This document shows, one piece after another, positions 22,164 to 31,216 of a stretch of DNA of 35,276 nt. Position 1 is the first letter of the stretch. Each line of letters opens with the position of its first letter. The position numbers and the translations under genes are program-made. This DNA is from Nocardioidaceae bacterium (lineage in GTDB: Bacteria > Actinomycetota > Actinomycetes > Propionibacteriales > Nocardioidaceae): NCBI GenBank assembly GCA_030447585.1, contig JAUJOO010000005.1:1-35276 (forward strand). The letters are read 5' to 3'. Below the pieces are notes generated by a model. The model searched no databases, was not told where the DNA came from, and worked only from the letters and a program-made list of their open reading frames with translations.

Positions 22164-24584
22164 TCAGGACAGCTTCTCGACGGGGGAGTAGCGCAGCAGC
22201 AGACGTTTGACGCCGGTCGACCCGAAGTCAACCGCAGCCACGGCTTTGTCGGCCTGGCCCTCTACTGTGACGACAGTGCCCATGCCGAACGTGTCGTGGA
22301 CAACCCGGTCACCAGCTGCGAGAGACGGGACGGGACGGGTGCCCGCGGTGGGCCGTGGTGTCGGAAGGGCCCGGCTGCTGTGGCGGCCCGGCGAGGTGGC
22401 CGGAGCTCGGACATAGCCTCCTGATCCGGCGTACCGAGACGAGGCTGAGGAGCTGGCCCACCTGGTCTGTGCCGCAGCCGTACGGCGCCAGTCGACGAGG
22501 GATTCCGGGATCTCGTCGAGGAAGCGCGACGGTGGGTTGTGCTGGGGAGCTCCCCACGCCGACCTGACCAACGCCCGCGAGAGGTACAGCCGCTGTCGGG
22601 CACGGGTAACGCCGACATAGGCAAGCCGTCGCTCCTCCTCCAGCTCGACAGGGTCCCCGAGCGCCCGAGCATGCGGGAAGATGCCGTCCTCGAGCCCGCT
22701 GAGGAAGACCACCGGGAACTCGAGCCCCTTCGCGGTGTGGAGCGTCATCAGGGTCACCACCCCTCCGGTCTCGTCCGCATCGGGAATCTGGTCGGCGTCG
22801 GCCACCAGCGCCACCCGCTCGAGGAAGTCGCCGAGGGTCGCGCCGTCCTGCTCGTCGGCGAACTCACGGGCGACCGCCAGGAGCTCCCCGAGGTTCTCGA
22901 CCCGCGTCTCGTCCTGAGGGTCCGTCGATGCCTTCAGCTCGGCGAGATAGCCAGACTTCTCGAAGACCGCGTCGACGATGTCGTCGGGGCGGACGCCGTC
23001 GGCGACGAGCTGTTGGAGCTCCTCGATGACGGCCACGAACGCCTCGATGTTCTTCAGGGACCGGGTCGCGATCCCCGGGGCGTCGGCGGCGCACCGCAGC
23101 GCCTCCCAGTAGGAGAGCTGAGTTCGCTGGGACAAGACGTCAACGCACGCCTCGGCCCGGTCACCGATACCGCGCTTCGGCACGTTGACGATGCGACGCA
23201 GAGAGACGGTGTCGGCTGGGTTGGCCAGCACTCGCAGGTACGCCAAGACGTCGCGCACCTCACGGCGCTCGTAGAAGCGCACTCCGCCGACGACCTTGTA
23301 GGGCAGCCCGACACGGATGAACACCTCCTCGAAGACCCGGCTCTGGGCGTTGGTGCGGTAGAAGACGGCCACGTCAGCGGGCTTGGCAAGAGACTCATCG
23401 GTGAGTCTGTCGATCTCCTCGGCGACGAACTGTGCCTCGTCATGCTCGTCGTCGGCGACGTAGCCGGCGATGAGCTCGCCGTCGCCGGCCTCGGACCAGA
23501 GGTTCTTGGGGCGCCGCTTGGGGTTGTAGGAGATGACCGCGTTGGCGGCGTTGAGGATGTTCTGCGTGGACCGGTAGTTCTGCTCGAGCACCACGGTGCT
23601 GGCGCCCGGGAAGTCCTCCTCGAACTGCAAGATGTTACGGATGTTGGCGCCCCGGAAGGCGTAGATCGACTGGTCCGAGTCGCCCACCACCATGAGTTCC
23701 GCAGGGGCCGCGGCGGGGACGTCATCGTCGGGGCCGCTTCCGACGAGATCGCCGTCCGCCGTACGCCGGCTGGCGCCAGCCGCACACAGCTCCCTGACGA
23801 GGACGTACTGGGCGTGGTTGGTGTCTTGGTACTCGTCGACGAGCACGTGGCGAAACCGTCGCCGGTAGGTCTCCCGGACATCGGGGAACGCCTGGAACAA
23901 GTGCACCGTGCTCATGATCAGGTCGTCGAAGTCGAGCGCGTTCGCCGCACCGAGTCGCGACTGGTAGCTCGCGTAGCACTCGGCGAAGACGCGTTCGAGG
24001 TGGTTCGTCGCCTTTGCCGCGGCGGCCTGGTGGTTGATCAGCTCGTTCTTGCAGTTGCTGACCCAGTTGAGCACGGCGCGAGGCGCGTAGCGCTTGGGGT
24101 CCAGGTCGAGGTCGCGGCATACGAGGGTCATCAGTCGGCGGGAGTCGGCGTCGTCGTAGATGGAGAAGTTGGAGCCGAGACCAAGACGCGAGATCTCCTT
24201 ACGGAGAATGCGCACGCAGGACGAGTGGAAGGTGGAGACCCACATGATCTTCGCGCGGCCCCCGACGAGGTCGACGACCCGCTCGCGCATCTCGGCGGCG
24301 GCCTTGTTGGTGAAGGTGATGGCGAGGATGGAGCCCGGATGCGTGCCACGCTCGGAGAGCAGCCAGGCGATCCGGCGCGTGAGGACTCGTGTCTTGCCCG
24401 ACCCAGCGCCGGCGACGACCAACAGGGCGGAGCCCTCGTGCGTGACTGCGGCACGCTGGGAGGGGTTCAGGCCCTCCAACAGCTCGTCGCGACCGGGTCG
24501 ATGGCGGCGGGAAGACGCTTCAGCGAGATGGGGAGCAGATTCACCCACGGTGGGCAGCGGGGACAACGCGGACATCGTTCTCAC
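22164..24584 (-). CDS. pcrA: ATP-dependent DNA helicase PcrA (UvrD/Rep type)
   Basis: This 806-residue superfamily 1 helicase has Q-motif LNPSQRAAV, Walker A GAGSGKT near residues 59-65, motif Ia ITFTNKAAAEM, motif II VDEYQDTN, motif III VVGDSDQSIYAFRGA, motif IV EQNYRST, motif V VTLMTLHTAKGLEFPVV and motif VI YVGVTRARQRL. The C-terminal Tudor-like end (GDRVVHDTFGMGTV) is the RNA-polymerase contact module in PcrA/UvrD. A Gly/Asp/Pro-rich insert (SRRTADGDLVGSGPDDDVP) sits between motifs II and III, as in other actinobacterial PcrA as I recall. Role: unwinding 3'-5' in repair and replication restart. The start is GTG 24584 or ATG 24575. It lies 78 bp downstream of the M23 gene and may share its transcript. 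Confidence 0.97.
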   Translation of the reverse strand: MRTMSALSPLPTVGESAPHLAEASSRRHRPGRDELLEGLNPSQRAAVTHEGSALLVVAGAGSGKTRVLTRRIAWLLSERGTHPGSILAITFTNKAAAEMRERVVDLVGGRAKIMWVSTFHSSCVRILRKEISRLGLGSNFSIYDDADSRRLMTLVCRDLDLDPKRYAPRAVLNWVSNCKNELINHQAAAAKATNHLERVFAECYASYQSRLGAANALDFDDLIMSTVHLFQAFPDVRETYRRRFRHVLVDEYQDTNHAQYVLVRELCAAGASRRTADGDLVGSGPDDDVPAAAPAELMVVGDSDQSIYAFRGANIRNILQFEEDFPGASTVVLEQNYRSTQNILNAANAVISYNPKRRPKNLWSEAGDGELIAGYVADDEHDEAQFVAEEIDRLTDESLAKPADVAVFYRTNAQSRVFEEVFIRVGLPYKVVGGVRFYERREVRDVLAYLRVLANPADTVSLRRIVNVPKRGIGDRAEACVDVLSQRTQLSYWEALRCAADAPGIATRSLKNIEAFVAVIEELQQLVADGVRPDDIVDAVFEKSGYLAELKASTDPQDETRVENLGELLAVAREFADEQDGATLGDFLERVALVADADQIPDADETGGVVTLMTLHTAKGLEFPVVFLSGLEDGIFPHARALGDPVELEEERRLAYVGVTRARQRLYLSRALVRSAWGAPQHNPPSRFLDEIPESLVDWRRTAAAQTRWASSSASSRYAGSGGYVRAPATSPGRHSSRALPTPRPTAGTRPVPSLAAGDRVVHDTFGMGTVVTVEGQADKAVAAVDFGSTGVKRLLLRYSPVEKLS

Positions 24585-24662
24585 ATGCTACGGGCAGGCG
24601 AGGACAGAGCCACGTAGCGCTGCAGTGGTCAGTTCTGCTCGGTCCGGCGTGGTGAGCCGACG

Positions 24663-25673
24663 TCAGAGAACGACGTTGTGTTCGAGGAAGAACGGGCGAG
24701 GGTCGACTCCGTCGCCGAGGTTAGAGGCCAACCGGACCTCGAAATGCAGGTGGGCGCCGTACGAGTTGCCCGTGTCTCCGACCCGACCCACCGGCTGGCC
24801 CTTGAAAACTTCCTGGCCGCTGTACACGTCGATCGAGCTGAGGTGGTTGTACCAGACCTCGTCACCGTTCTCGAGCTGCACCCGCACCTGGTTGCCGTAG
24901 GCACCGTCCCAGCCGGTCTGTACGACGACCCCGTTGGCGACGGCCACCGCAGGTGTCCCGTAGGCCGTGGCGAAGTCGATCCCGGTGTGGTAGCCCGAGG
25001 ACCAGTAGGGACCCGCCTCCCCGAACCAGGTGGAGATTCGAAAGCCGCTCGTGGGCAGCACCCACTCGTCGCTTTCCAGCTCGTGCGCATGAACCTTCGC
25101 CTCCGGGCCATGGGCGTTGCCGTCGGGACTGACCAGATCGCCCTGGGCGGCGTCACGGATCCTCTCCATCCGCCTGTTGGCCAGTTTCTCCGCGCGGTCC
25201 GCCAGTTTCTCCGCGCGGTCCGCCAGTTTCTCCGCGTGGTCCGCCAGCTTCTGCGCGTAGGTCTCGGCCACATTTGCCGCGGTGCGCAGCTTGTCTGTCC
25301 GCTTCTTCGCCAGTCGTTCAGCTGCCGCGCTCGCTGCTGCGTTGCCGGCAACCAGCGGCCGGGCACCGGAGCGGCTCACCTTCGTAGCGCTACGGCCTGC
25401 GATCGACACACCGGACAACGTCGCGACGTATGCGCCGCCTTGGTGCGCGGAGACGAGAGACGCATCTTGTCCGGCAGAGATGGCCTGGCCGGCGCTGGCG
25501 GCGCCTACAGCGGCAACGACCAGGGCGAGACCACCGATCAAGGAAGGGGAGGCCATCTGGCTCCCGCGCCGCGGTGCTCGAGGGACGCGTCGGCGGCCGG
25601 CATCAGAGGTCCGCACGGCGAGGCGGCCTGCCACCTGGGGGGCGCGGCGCCTGTCGGCACGATGCGTCGACAC
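24663..25673 (-). CDS. Membrane-anchored M23 (LytM) family peptidase
   Basis: A single N-terminal hydrophobic segment (SLIGGLALVVAAVGAASAGQ, about residues 43-62) anchors or exports the protein. A coiled-coil linker follows with a 7-residue repeat (E-K-L-A-D-R-A, four copies). The M23 zinc peptidase domain occupies the C-terminal 150 residues: first zinc ligands in YHTGIDFA (H-x3-D), NHLSS, then AHLHFEV (H-x-H). Such enzymes cut peptidoglycan peptide bridges or act with cell-division partners; coiled-coil plus LytM resembles EnvC/NlpD-type proteins. GTG 25673 is chosen because ggaaggac precedes it. It is followed after 78 bp by pcrA and diverges from the B12-binding gene. Confidence 0.9.
   Translation of the reverse strand: MSTHRADRRRAPQVAGRLAVRTSDAGRRRVPRAPRRGSQMASPSLIGGLALVVAAVGAASAGQAISAGQDASLVSAHQGGAYVATLSGVSIAGRSATKVSRSGARPLVAGNAAASAAAERLAKKRTDKLRTAANVAETYAQKLADHAEKLADRAEKLADRAEKLANRRMERIRDAAQGDLVSPDGNAHGPEAKVHAHELESDEWVLPTSGFRISTWFGEAGPYWSSGYHTGIDFATAYGTPAVAVANGVVVQTGWDGAYGNQVRVQLENGDEVWYNHLSSIDVYSGQEVFKGQPVGRVGDTGNSYGAHLHFEVRLASNLGDGVDPRPFFLEHNVVL
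25180..25263 (-). repeat. Four-copy 21-bp in-frame repeat within the M23 gene
   Basis: Copies at 25180-25200, 25201-25221, 25222-25242 and 25243-25263. The first two are identical, the third has one mismatch and the fourth is more diverged. It encodes E-K-L-A-D-R-A-type heptads in the coiled-coil linker. Confidence 0.92.
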
Positions 25674-26009
25674 GCGTTCGGGGTCCTTCCGGCAGTGGCG
25701 AGGATGGGGGCGAGAAGGTCCGACCATAGCCCACCGGGACGCACGGAGAAACCCCATGCTGGCTCACCTGTGGAGTGATCCGGAAGTTAGGGGGTGCACT
25801 TTTCACGGTGAGTAACCTGCACGAGCCAGTGTGTCACGAAAACGCGCTGTGGAGACGCTCCTTCTTCGTGGCCCGTCGCTGCGGACCGGCGCCCGGCGGT
25901 GCCCGGCACCGATTGCGCGCCAAGTGTCGCCGTTGGTTAGTCTCTCGTTCGACGTACCACGCCTGCGCGGACACTCCGGCCGGCAGCACTCAGAGGCGGT
26001 GAGCTTCAG
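25674..26009. other. Divergent intergenic region, M23 and B12-binding genes
   Basis: These 336 bp should carry both promoters. On the minus strand gtgaca (about 25832-25837) is spaced 17 bases from tactca, which is poor. Actinobacterial cell-wall hydrolase genes sometimes carry a c-di-AMP (ydaO-type) riboswitch; I looked for its conserved boxes and could not recognise them. No gene is supported here. Confidence 0.4.
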
Positions 26010-26420
26010 ATGGCCCCCATTCGTGTGGTGGTCGCCAAGCCGGGTCTGGACGGCCACGACCGCGGGGCCAAGGTGATCGCTCGAGCACTGCGTGACGCCG
26101 GTATGGAAGTCGTCTACACCGGTTTGCACCAGACGCCGGAGCAGATCGTGGAGACCGCGATCCAGGAGGACGCCGACATCATCGGGCTGTCGGTCCTCTC
26201 CGGAGCCCACATGACCCTGTTCAAGCGGGTGATGGAGCTGTTGGACGAGCGCGACGCTTCCGACATCGTCGTCTTCGGCGGGGGAATCATCCCCCAGGAC
26301 GACATCTCGCTGCTGAGCGACGCCGGGGTCGCGCGGATCTTCACCCCAGGGACCAAGACCCAGGACGTGGTGGCCTGGATCAACGAGACGATCAGCGACA
26401 ACAAAGGTCAGGGTGGGTGA
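26010..26420 (+). CDS. Stand-alone cobalamin (B12)-binding domain, acyl-CoA mutase small subunit type
   Basis: This 136-residue protein is a complete B12-binding Rossmann-like domain with the signature DGHDRG (D14-x-H16-x-x-G19), the cobalt-ligating His, SVLSG (S-x-L) and FGGGIIP (GG), which hold the dimethylbenzimidazole tail. It matches the C-terminal domain of methylmalonyl-CoA mutase and the free small subunits of isobutyryl/2-hydroxyisobutyryl-CoA mutases. Its catalytic large subunit is not in the window. The start [12 protein letters not shown] is typical. The ribosome binding site is weak (cagaggcggtgag). It lies about 3.6 kb from sucCD, so its product and SucCD could be linked at succinyl-CoA if it supports a methylmalonyl-CoA mutase. 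Confidence 0.94.
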   Translation: MAPIRVVVAKPGLDGHDRGAKVIARALRDAGMEVVYTGLHQTPEQIVETAIQEDADIIGLSVLSGAHMTLFKRVMELLDERDASDIVVFGGGIIPQDDISLLSDAGVARIFTPGTKTQDVVAWINETISDNKGQGG

Positions 26421-26471
26421 CGCTGCTGACGGCTCGTCGGATGGGACCGCGCTAATCTGCGCGAGGCGCAA

Positions 26472-28358
26472 CTACTGGAAGCGCAGCGGCCGTGAGGCGA
26501 GAGGCAGTCGAAGCACGCCCGGGTGGTTCTCGGAGGTGGTAATGGTGACCGGCTGGGGCACCGTGTTGCCTGCGTAAGCGAAGTCGCTGGCGGCCAGCAC
26601 GACCCGGATCCGGTGGCCGGACTTGATGCGCTGCACCACGCCTGGGAGCTGGACTCTGACCGGCACGGTGACGTCGGTGACACGGACGGGTGAGATCAAC
26701 CGGTTGTGCAGGGTCACCCTGCCGTTCGGTGCCACGTCGTACAGCTTCGCGAAGAGCACCAGCTTGCCGGCCGGTCCGGAACTCTGTGTCGCCGCAGCCA
26801 CCGGGGCCTCCAGGTGGACGACGAGCGACGGCGTGCCCACGATGCGTGCGGCACGTGCCAGCGGCCGGCTGGTGAAAGCGGCGTACGTCCCCGGCGTGTC
26901 CGAGGGAGGGTTGTGCACGACCACTCCCTCGAGCGCCGAGGTCTCGCTGTAGCTCGTCGATGCCGGTCCGACGTTGGCGTACGACGCGCTGCCTGGCCTG
27001 ATCGCCGACGCGTTCTTGGTCAGACCCTTGTCGCCGGTGAGGTACAGCTTCTGGCTGATGTCGTCGCCGGTGTAGCTCTTGCGGCAGGCGTAAGCCTTCC
27101 TGATGGCGGTGCCCGCATGGGCCGGCCTCGTGTCGTACCTCACCCAGTCGCGGAAGTAGCAGAACCGCGGGCCTACGGGTGCTTTCTCGTGGCCGCGGAC
27201 GTGGTGGTTCATCCACGCGAGGAAGCGGCGACCGAGGTAGGTGTCGCGGATGCTGTCGGCTCCGAGGTCCACCTCTCCCGGCGCCGGGGTTCCCCCGTCC
27301 GAGTGACCCCATGACTGCCAGACCATCCGGGTCGGTACGCCGTTCCTGCGCAGGCCCTTGTACGTCGCGACCGCCTCCTGCAGGTTGAACAAGGTGTCCT
27401 TCTGCCCCTGGACGACGAGCGTCGGCACCTGGATGTGCTTGAGGTAGGTGGCCACCGAGGCGTTCCGTGCGAGCCTGGTCGTCGTGGCATCGGGGTAGCC
27501 GGCCACGTCCAGCTGCGCCTTCGCAGTGCAAGCCCTGTCGTCGAAGTTCGGGCAGCCGACGTTCCGCGTCGGATCGACCTGGGCGTTGGCGATGCCGTCT
27601 CTGATGCCCACGGCGAAGAAGAAGCTGCTCCACTGCTTCTTGTGCACGCCCGGGGTGGCATACGTGACACCGCGACGCAAGCTCGTGTTGTTGGGCGCCA
27701 GGGAGTAGGCCAGGTCGTTCCAGGTGATGACGGGGATGAGCGCGTCGAGCCGGCGGTCCTGCATGGCGATGGCGTACTGGATCTGGCCGCCGTACGAGCC
27801 GCCGATCATGCCGACGCGAGGGTCACCCGGCTTCTCCTTGGCGACGTAGCGGACGCGGAATGCCTTGCCGGTTTCGGCGTCGAAGGCGCGCTTGTGTCCG
27901 GCGAGGACGCTCACGACCTGCTTGCCTGCGACACCGTCGTACTGCGGGGAGTCGAGGTATATCTTGCATCCGGAGCCGCCGAAGCCGAGCCCGGAGTAGC
28001 TCAGCACGACATACCCCTCCTGGACGAAGCCCTTGGCTATCCCTGTCTGGTTGGCGTCGTCCTTGCTGCCACCGAAGCCGTTCGTGGTGAGGATCGCGGC
28101 AGCCTTGTTGCTGCGGCTGACACCGGCAGGGCGGTATAGGTCGGCCGCTATCGTGCAGGCGATGTTGCGCTCAGGACCGACCTTGACGGGGATGGTGATG
28201 GCTCGCTTGGTGTACGCCGGAGCCGACGAACCGGCGGAAGCCAACGTCTGTCCGCCATGACCGGCGGTTGTCCAGCCCGTCGACAAGTTGGCGCTCGTGA
28301 TCAGCGGGATCGCGAGCGCGGTAGCTGCGGCGAGGGTGGCTGCGACGGCTCTGTGCAC
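26472..28358 (-). CDS. Secreted CocE/Xaa-Pro dipeptidyl-peptidase-like hydrolase
   Basis: The 628-residue product starts with a signal peptide (MHRAVAATLAAATALAIPLI, then TSA). An alpha/beta-hydrolase follows with its nucleophile in GGSYGGQ (Ser near 188), acid in GQKDTLFN (Asp near 320) and His in SWGHSDGG (near 351). The C-terminal 200 residues are a beta-sandwich like the X-Pro dipeptidyl-peptidase C-terminal domain (for example LVLFAKLYDV and RIRVVLAASDF). Members hydrolyse peptides, acyl esters or cocaine; the substrate here is unknown. GTG 28358 is behind a ggagac ribosome binding site. It converges with the B12 gene and diverges from the remnants at 28.4 kb. Six Cys residues lie outside the catalytic motifs, fitting an exported protein. 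Confidence 0.9.
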   Translation of the reverse strand: MHRAVAATLAAATALAIPLITSANLSTGWTTAGHGGQTLASAGSSAPAYTKRAITIPVKVGPERNIACTIAADLYRPAGVSRSNKAAAILTTNGFGGSKDDANQTGIAKGFVQEGYVVLSYSGLGFGGSGCKIYLDSPQYDGVAGKQVVSVLAGHKRAFDAETGKAFRVRYVAKEKPGDPRVGMIGGSYGGQIQYAIAMQDRRLDALIPVITWNDLAYSLAPNNTSLRRGVTYATPGVHKKQWSSFFFAVGIRDGIANAQVDPTRNVGCPNFDDRACTAKAQLDVAGYPDATTTRLARNASVATYLKHIQVPTLVVQGQKDTLFNLQEAVATYKGLRRNGVPTRMVWQSWGHSDGGTPAPGEVDLGADSIRDTYLGRRFLAWMNHHVRGHEKAPVGPRFCYFRDWVRYDTRPAHAGTAIRKAYACRKSYTGDDISQKLYLTGDKGLTKNASAIRPGSASYANVGPASTSYSETSALEGVVVHNPPSDTPGTYAAFTSRPLARAARIVGTPSLVVHLEAPVAAATQSSGPAGKLVLFAKLYDVAPNGRVTLHNRLISPVRVTDVTVPVRVQLPGVVQRIKSGHRIRVVLAASDFAYAGNTVPQPVTITTSENHPGVLRLPLASRPLRFQ

Positions 28359-28409
28359 GGGTCTCCGATCTGGTGCGGTCTTACCTACAACGAGCCGGAC
28401 GACGAATGG

Positions 28410-28583
28410 CTAGGCCAACCTTGACAACCTATGTTCTCGAGCTCCTACTTCGGTCGTCACGTCGAACCGGTCCAGCGTGACGCTCGCGTGCGGCGTCGCT
28501 AGCTCCGTATCGGTGTCGGTTCCCGGCGCAAGGAAGGCTGCGTACTGGTCGTCCACCGGCACCTGGAAGAGGCGCTGGCAACG
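28410..28583 (-). pseudogene. Unrecognised coding remnant
   Basis: Minus-strand frame ending TAG 28410-28412, open from TGA 28584-28586. It reads RLFQVPVDDQYAAFLAPGTD, then ATPHASVTLDRFDVTTEVG. The composition is convincingly protein-like, but there is no ATG or GTG at its beginning and I do not recognise the family. It is probably the tail of a gene truncated next to the secreted hydrolase promoter. The bases 28584-28640 hold nothing supported. Confidence 0.3.
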
Positions 28584-28640
28584 TCAAGCCACGGCACGGT
28601 GGGCGTCAGCGCATCCGCCTCGATCAGGAGCGGTGACCGG

Positions 28641-28933
28641 TCATCCGCCATAGGGGCGGGTGATGATCTCCAGGTTGTGGCCGTTGGGATCTTCCCAGTA
28701 GACGCCGCGACCGCCGTCGCTGTTGTTGAACTGGTTGGGCACGCGATGGAAAGGATCCGCCCAGTAGGGCAGGCTGCGTGCCTTGATCCGGTCGAAGATC
28801 GCGTCGAACTCCTCGTCCGAGGCCAAGAACGCATAGTGCTGGGGATGGGCGACCCGGGATTGTGGACAACGTCAAGGGAAACCTCATTGGCACACTCGAC
28901 GACGAGGAACGGCCCGAACGGGGTGCGAAGCCA
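28641..28933 (-). pseudogene. VOC-family gene, N-terminally truncated and frameshifted
   Basis: The last 62 codons (28826-28641) read SDEEFDAIFDRIKARSLPYW, then NQFNNSDGGRGVYWEDPNGH and LEIITRPYG, a typical VOC C-terminal half. The preceding strand, PFGPFLVVECANEVSLDVV, occurs in another frame just before it. The family continuation QHYAFLAS begins only after a one-base shift near 28848, so one frameshift is needed. The expected first 40 residues are missing: upstream DNA is the end of the alpha/beta-hydrolase gene at 28934. Deletion and frameshift make it non-functional. Confidence 0.75.
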
Positions 28934-29863
28934 TCATCGGCCGGTGCCAGGCATCCAACGGCCGGCAGAATTGCTACCGGTGTCCCGGCCGTGGAAGGAA
29001 GCCAATGCGGCTGCCAGCTCGTCGGGATGCGACTGCTGGACCCAGTGTCCGGAATCGATCTCCACTCTCGTCAGGTCGGACGCGAAGCGGTGCGTGTCCT
29101 GGGTGAGCTGCGGGCGGACGAAACTATCGCGCAGCGCGACGACCAGCTGCACGGGTATGTCGGTAGCCGCAACGTCCGAGGAGGCGAGCACCTTCACAAG
29201 GTTGGCCCGGTAGATGTTCAGGCCGTGTACGGCGTCCTCCGGCAGTGTCGGCTGGAAGTGGAGTCTGTGATGACCGTTCTGGTCGAGCAACCGCCGACTT
29301 TGGCGCCTGACGACGTACTCAGGTATCCAGGGCAGCTGAAACGCGAATACGTACCACGAGCGCAGCAGCTGCTCCAGCCCCTGCGCCTTGTCCTGGAGGC
29401 CTCCTCGCAGCAAGGCAGCCGAGAAGGCACGGATCTGGTCCAGAGACGGGCCGCTGATCGTGGTGAAACCGGCGATGCGGCCCGTCAGCCGGTCGTCTGT
29501 CTTCTCGCGGAGGATCGCTGCCCAGGCCTGGACCGAGCCCCAGTCGTGGCCCACAAGATGGACAGGCTGGTCGGGAGAGAGGGCGTCCACGACAGCCACC
29601 AGGTCCGCCACCAGGTGCTCGACGGCGTAGTCGCTGACCGGTGCGGGCGCGTCCGACTGCCCCGCGCCGCGCACGTCGTACGCCACACAGTGGAAGCGGT
29701 CCTGCAGGCGTGCCACTACCGGGTCCCAGACGGTGTGGGTGTCGGGGAACCCGTGCACGAGCACCATCGTCGGGCCGACCCGTAGGCTCTCGAAGACGGC
29801 CAGCCGCAGCCCACCGCACTCGACAGTCCGGTGGGCCATCCGAGCGCTTGCCGCATCTGCCAT
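28934..29863 (-). CDS. Alpha/beta-hydrolase (epoxide hydrolase/haloalkane dehalogenase-like)
   Basis: This 309-residue alpha/beta-hydrolase has the oxyanion HGFPDT, the nucleophile Asp in [10 protein letters not shown], a cap domain around [16 protein letters not shown], and the catalytic His in [12 protein letters not shown]. An Asp nucleophile, HGxP and Tyr-containing cap fit epoxide hydrolases (EphA/EphD-like) better than Ser-type lipases. The substrate is unknown. ATG 29863 ([13 protein letters not shown]) is chosen because caggag lies nine bases upstream; the frame is open to 29908. Its stop runs directly into the truncated VOC gene, so a deletion probably removed the VOC start. It diverges from sucC across 165 bp. 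Confidence 0.9.
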   Translation of the reverse strand: MADAASARMAHRTVECGGLRLAVFESLRVGPTMVLVHGFPDTHTVWDPVVARLQDRFHCVAYDVRGAGQSDAPAPVSDYAVEHLVADLVAVVDALSPDQPVHLVGHDWGSVQAWAAILREKTDDRLTGRIAGFTTISGPSLDQIRAFSAALLRGGLQDKAQGLEQLLRSWYVFAFQLPWIPEYVVRRQSRRLLDQNGHHRLHFQPTLPEDAVHGLNIYRANLVKVLASSDVAATDIPVQLVVALRDSFVRPQLTQDTHRFASDLTRVEIDSGHWVQQSHPDELAAALASFHGRDTGSNSAGRWMPGTGR

Positions 29864-30028
29864 CAGGGCTGGCTCCTGTCGTGTCGATCGCACACCCGGG
29901 TCTGCCAACCGGGCCGATCCTGGCTAGGGTGCAAACCTAATCCGCTCCGCGCATCTCCACTGCTGTCCCTTCAGCGGGTCAGTCGCTGGGGGTCCGGGGA
30001 TCACAGCCTCACGAGGACGGCTTCCGTT

Positions 30029-31213
30029 GTGGACCTGATGGAGTACCAGGCGAAGGAGCTCTTCGCCAAGCATGGCGTGCCTGTGACAATCGGCACCGTA
30101 GTCGAGAACCCGGAGGACGCCTACGCGGCCGCCGAGGCGCATGGCGGCCGCGTCGTGGTCAAGGCGCAAGTCAAGGCCGGCGGACGCGGCAAGGCCGGCG
30201 GCGTCAAGCTCGCCGAGGATCCCAATGATGCCGTCGCCAAGGCCGAGCAGATCCTCGGCATGGACATCAAGGGACACACGGTGCGCCGGGTGCTCATCTC
30301 ACCGACCGCAGACATCGCCGAGGAGTACTACTTCTCCTACCTCGTCGATCGAGCGGCCCGCCAGTACCTGTGCATAGCCAGTACGGCGGGCGGCGTGGAG
30401 ATCGAGGTGACGGCGCACGAGGACCCGGATGCCGTCGCCAAGGTCGCGATCGACCCGCTGGTCGGCGTTGACGACGCGAAGGCCCGCGAGATCGTGGCGG
30501 CCACCGGCTTCCCGGCGGAGGTGGCTGACGAGGCGGTGGACATCATCCAGCGGGTGTGGACTGTCTTCGTCGAGGAGGATGCCTCGCTCGTCGAGGTGAA
30601 CCCGCTCGTACGCCTAGGTGACGGTCACTTGGAAGCCCTCGACGGCAAGATCACCTTGGACGACAACGCGGACTTCCGCCATCCTGACCACGCGGCCTTC
30701 GAGGACAAGGCAGCGGTCGACCCGCTGGAGGCGAAGGCCAAGGCGAAGGGCCTGAACTACGTCAAGCTCGACGGAGAGGTAGGCATCATCGGAAACGGCG
30801 CCGGACTCGTGATGTCCACACTCGATGTCGTCGCGTACGCGGGCGAGGCGCACGGCGGCGTGGAGCCGGCCAACTTCCTCGACATCGGCGGCGGCGCCTC
30901 GGCCGAGATGATGGCCGATGGTTTGGGCATCATCGCGGGTGATCCGCAGGTGAAGAGCCTTTTCGTGAACGTGTTCGGCGGCATCACCGCTTGCGACGCA
31001 GTGGCCAACGGCATCGTCGACGCCCTTCGCCTGCTTGGTGACGAGGCCGACAAGCCGCTCGTCGTACGGCTCGACGGCAACAACGTGGAAGAGGGCCGTC
31101 GCATCCTCGACGAGGCCAATCATCCGCTCGTGACACTGGTCGACACCATGGACGGCGCAGCGGAGAAAGCCGCCGAGCTGGCCGCCCGAGCACAAGACCA
31201 GGGAGGGAGCTGA
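30029..31213 (+). CDS. sucC: Succinyl-CoA synthetase, beta subunit
   Basis: The 394-residue product is the ADP/GDP-forming succinyl-CoA ligase beta subunit of the TCA cycle. The N-terminus is the canonical [15 protein letters not shown], the ATP-grasp region contains [18 protein letters not shown], and metal-binding residues appear in VEVNPL. The C-terminal CoA-ligase domain has [23 protein letters not shown] and [17 protein letters not shown] 30029 gives three residues before the usual Met; gagga is about 11 bases upstream. sucD follows three bases after the stop, so the two form one operon. A plus frame through 29831 is only a shadow extension. Confidence 0.97.
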   Translation: MDLMEYQAKELFAKHGVPVTIGTVVENPEDAYAAAEAHGGRVVVKAQVKAGGRGKAGGVKLAEDPNDAVAKAEQILGMDIKGHTVRRVLISPTADIAEEYYFSYLVDRAARQYLCIASTAGGVEIEVTAHEDPDAVAKVAIDPLVGVDDAKAREIVAATGFPAEVADEAVDIIQRVWTVFVEEDASLVEVNPLVRLGDGHLEALDGKITLDDNADFRHPDHAAFEDKAAVDPLEAKAKAKGLNYVKLDGEVGIIGNGAGLVMSTLDVVAYAGEAHGGVEPANFLDIGGGASAEMMADGLGIIAGDPQVKSLFVNVFGGITACDAVANGIVDALRLLGDEADKPLVVRLDGNNVEEGRRILDEANHPLVTLVDTMDGAAEKAAELAARAQDQGGS

Positions 31214-31216
31214 CGC

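Noticed and set aside
22539-24617. A 692-codon open frame on the plus strand opposite pcrA
   Set aside because: It is a high-GC mirror of the pcrA gene: no domain, no ribosome binding site, and every conserved helicase motif lies on the other strand.
25674-26009. A c-di-AMP riboswitch upstream of the M23 peptidase
   Set aside because: Such elements occur before actinobacterial cell-wall hydrolases, but I could not find the conserved boxes by eye. An Infernal scan with the ydaO model would decide.
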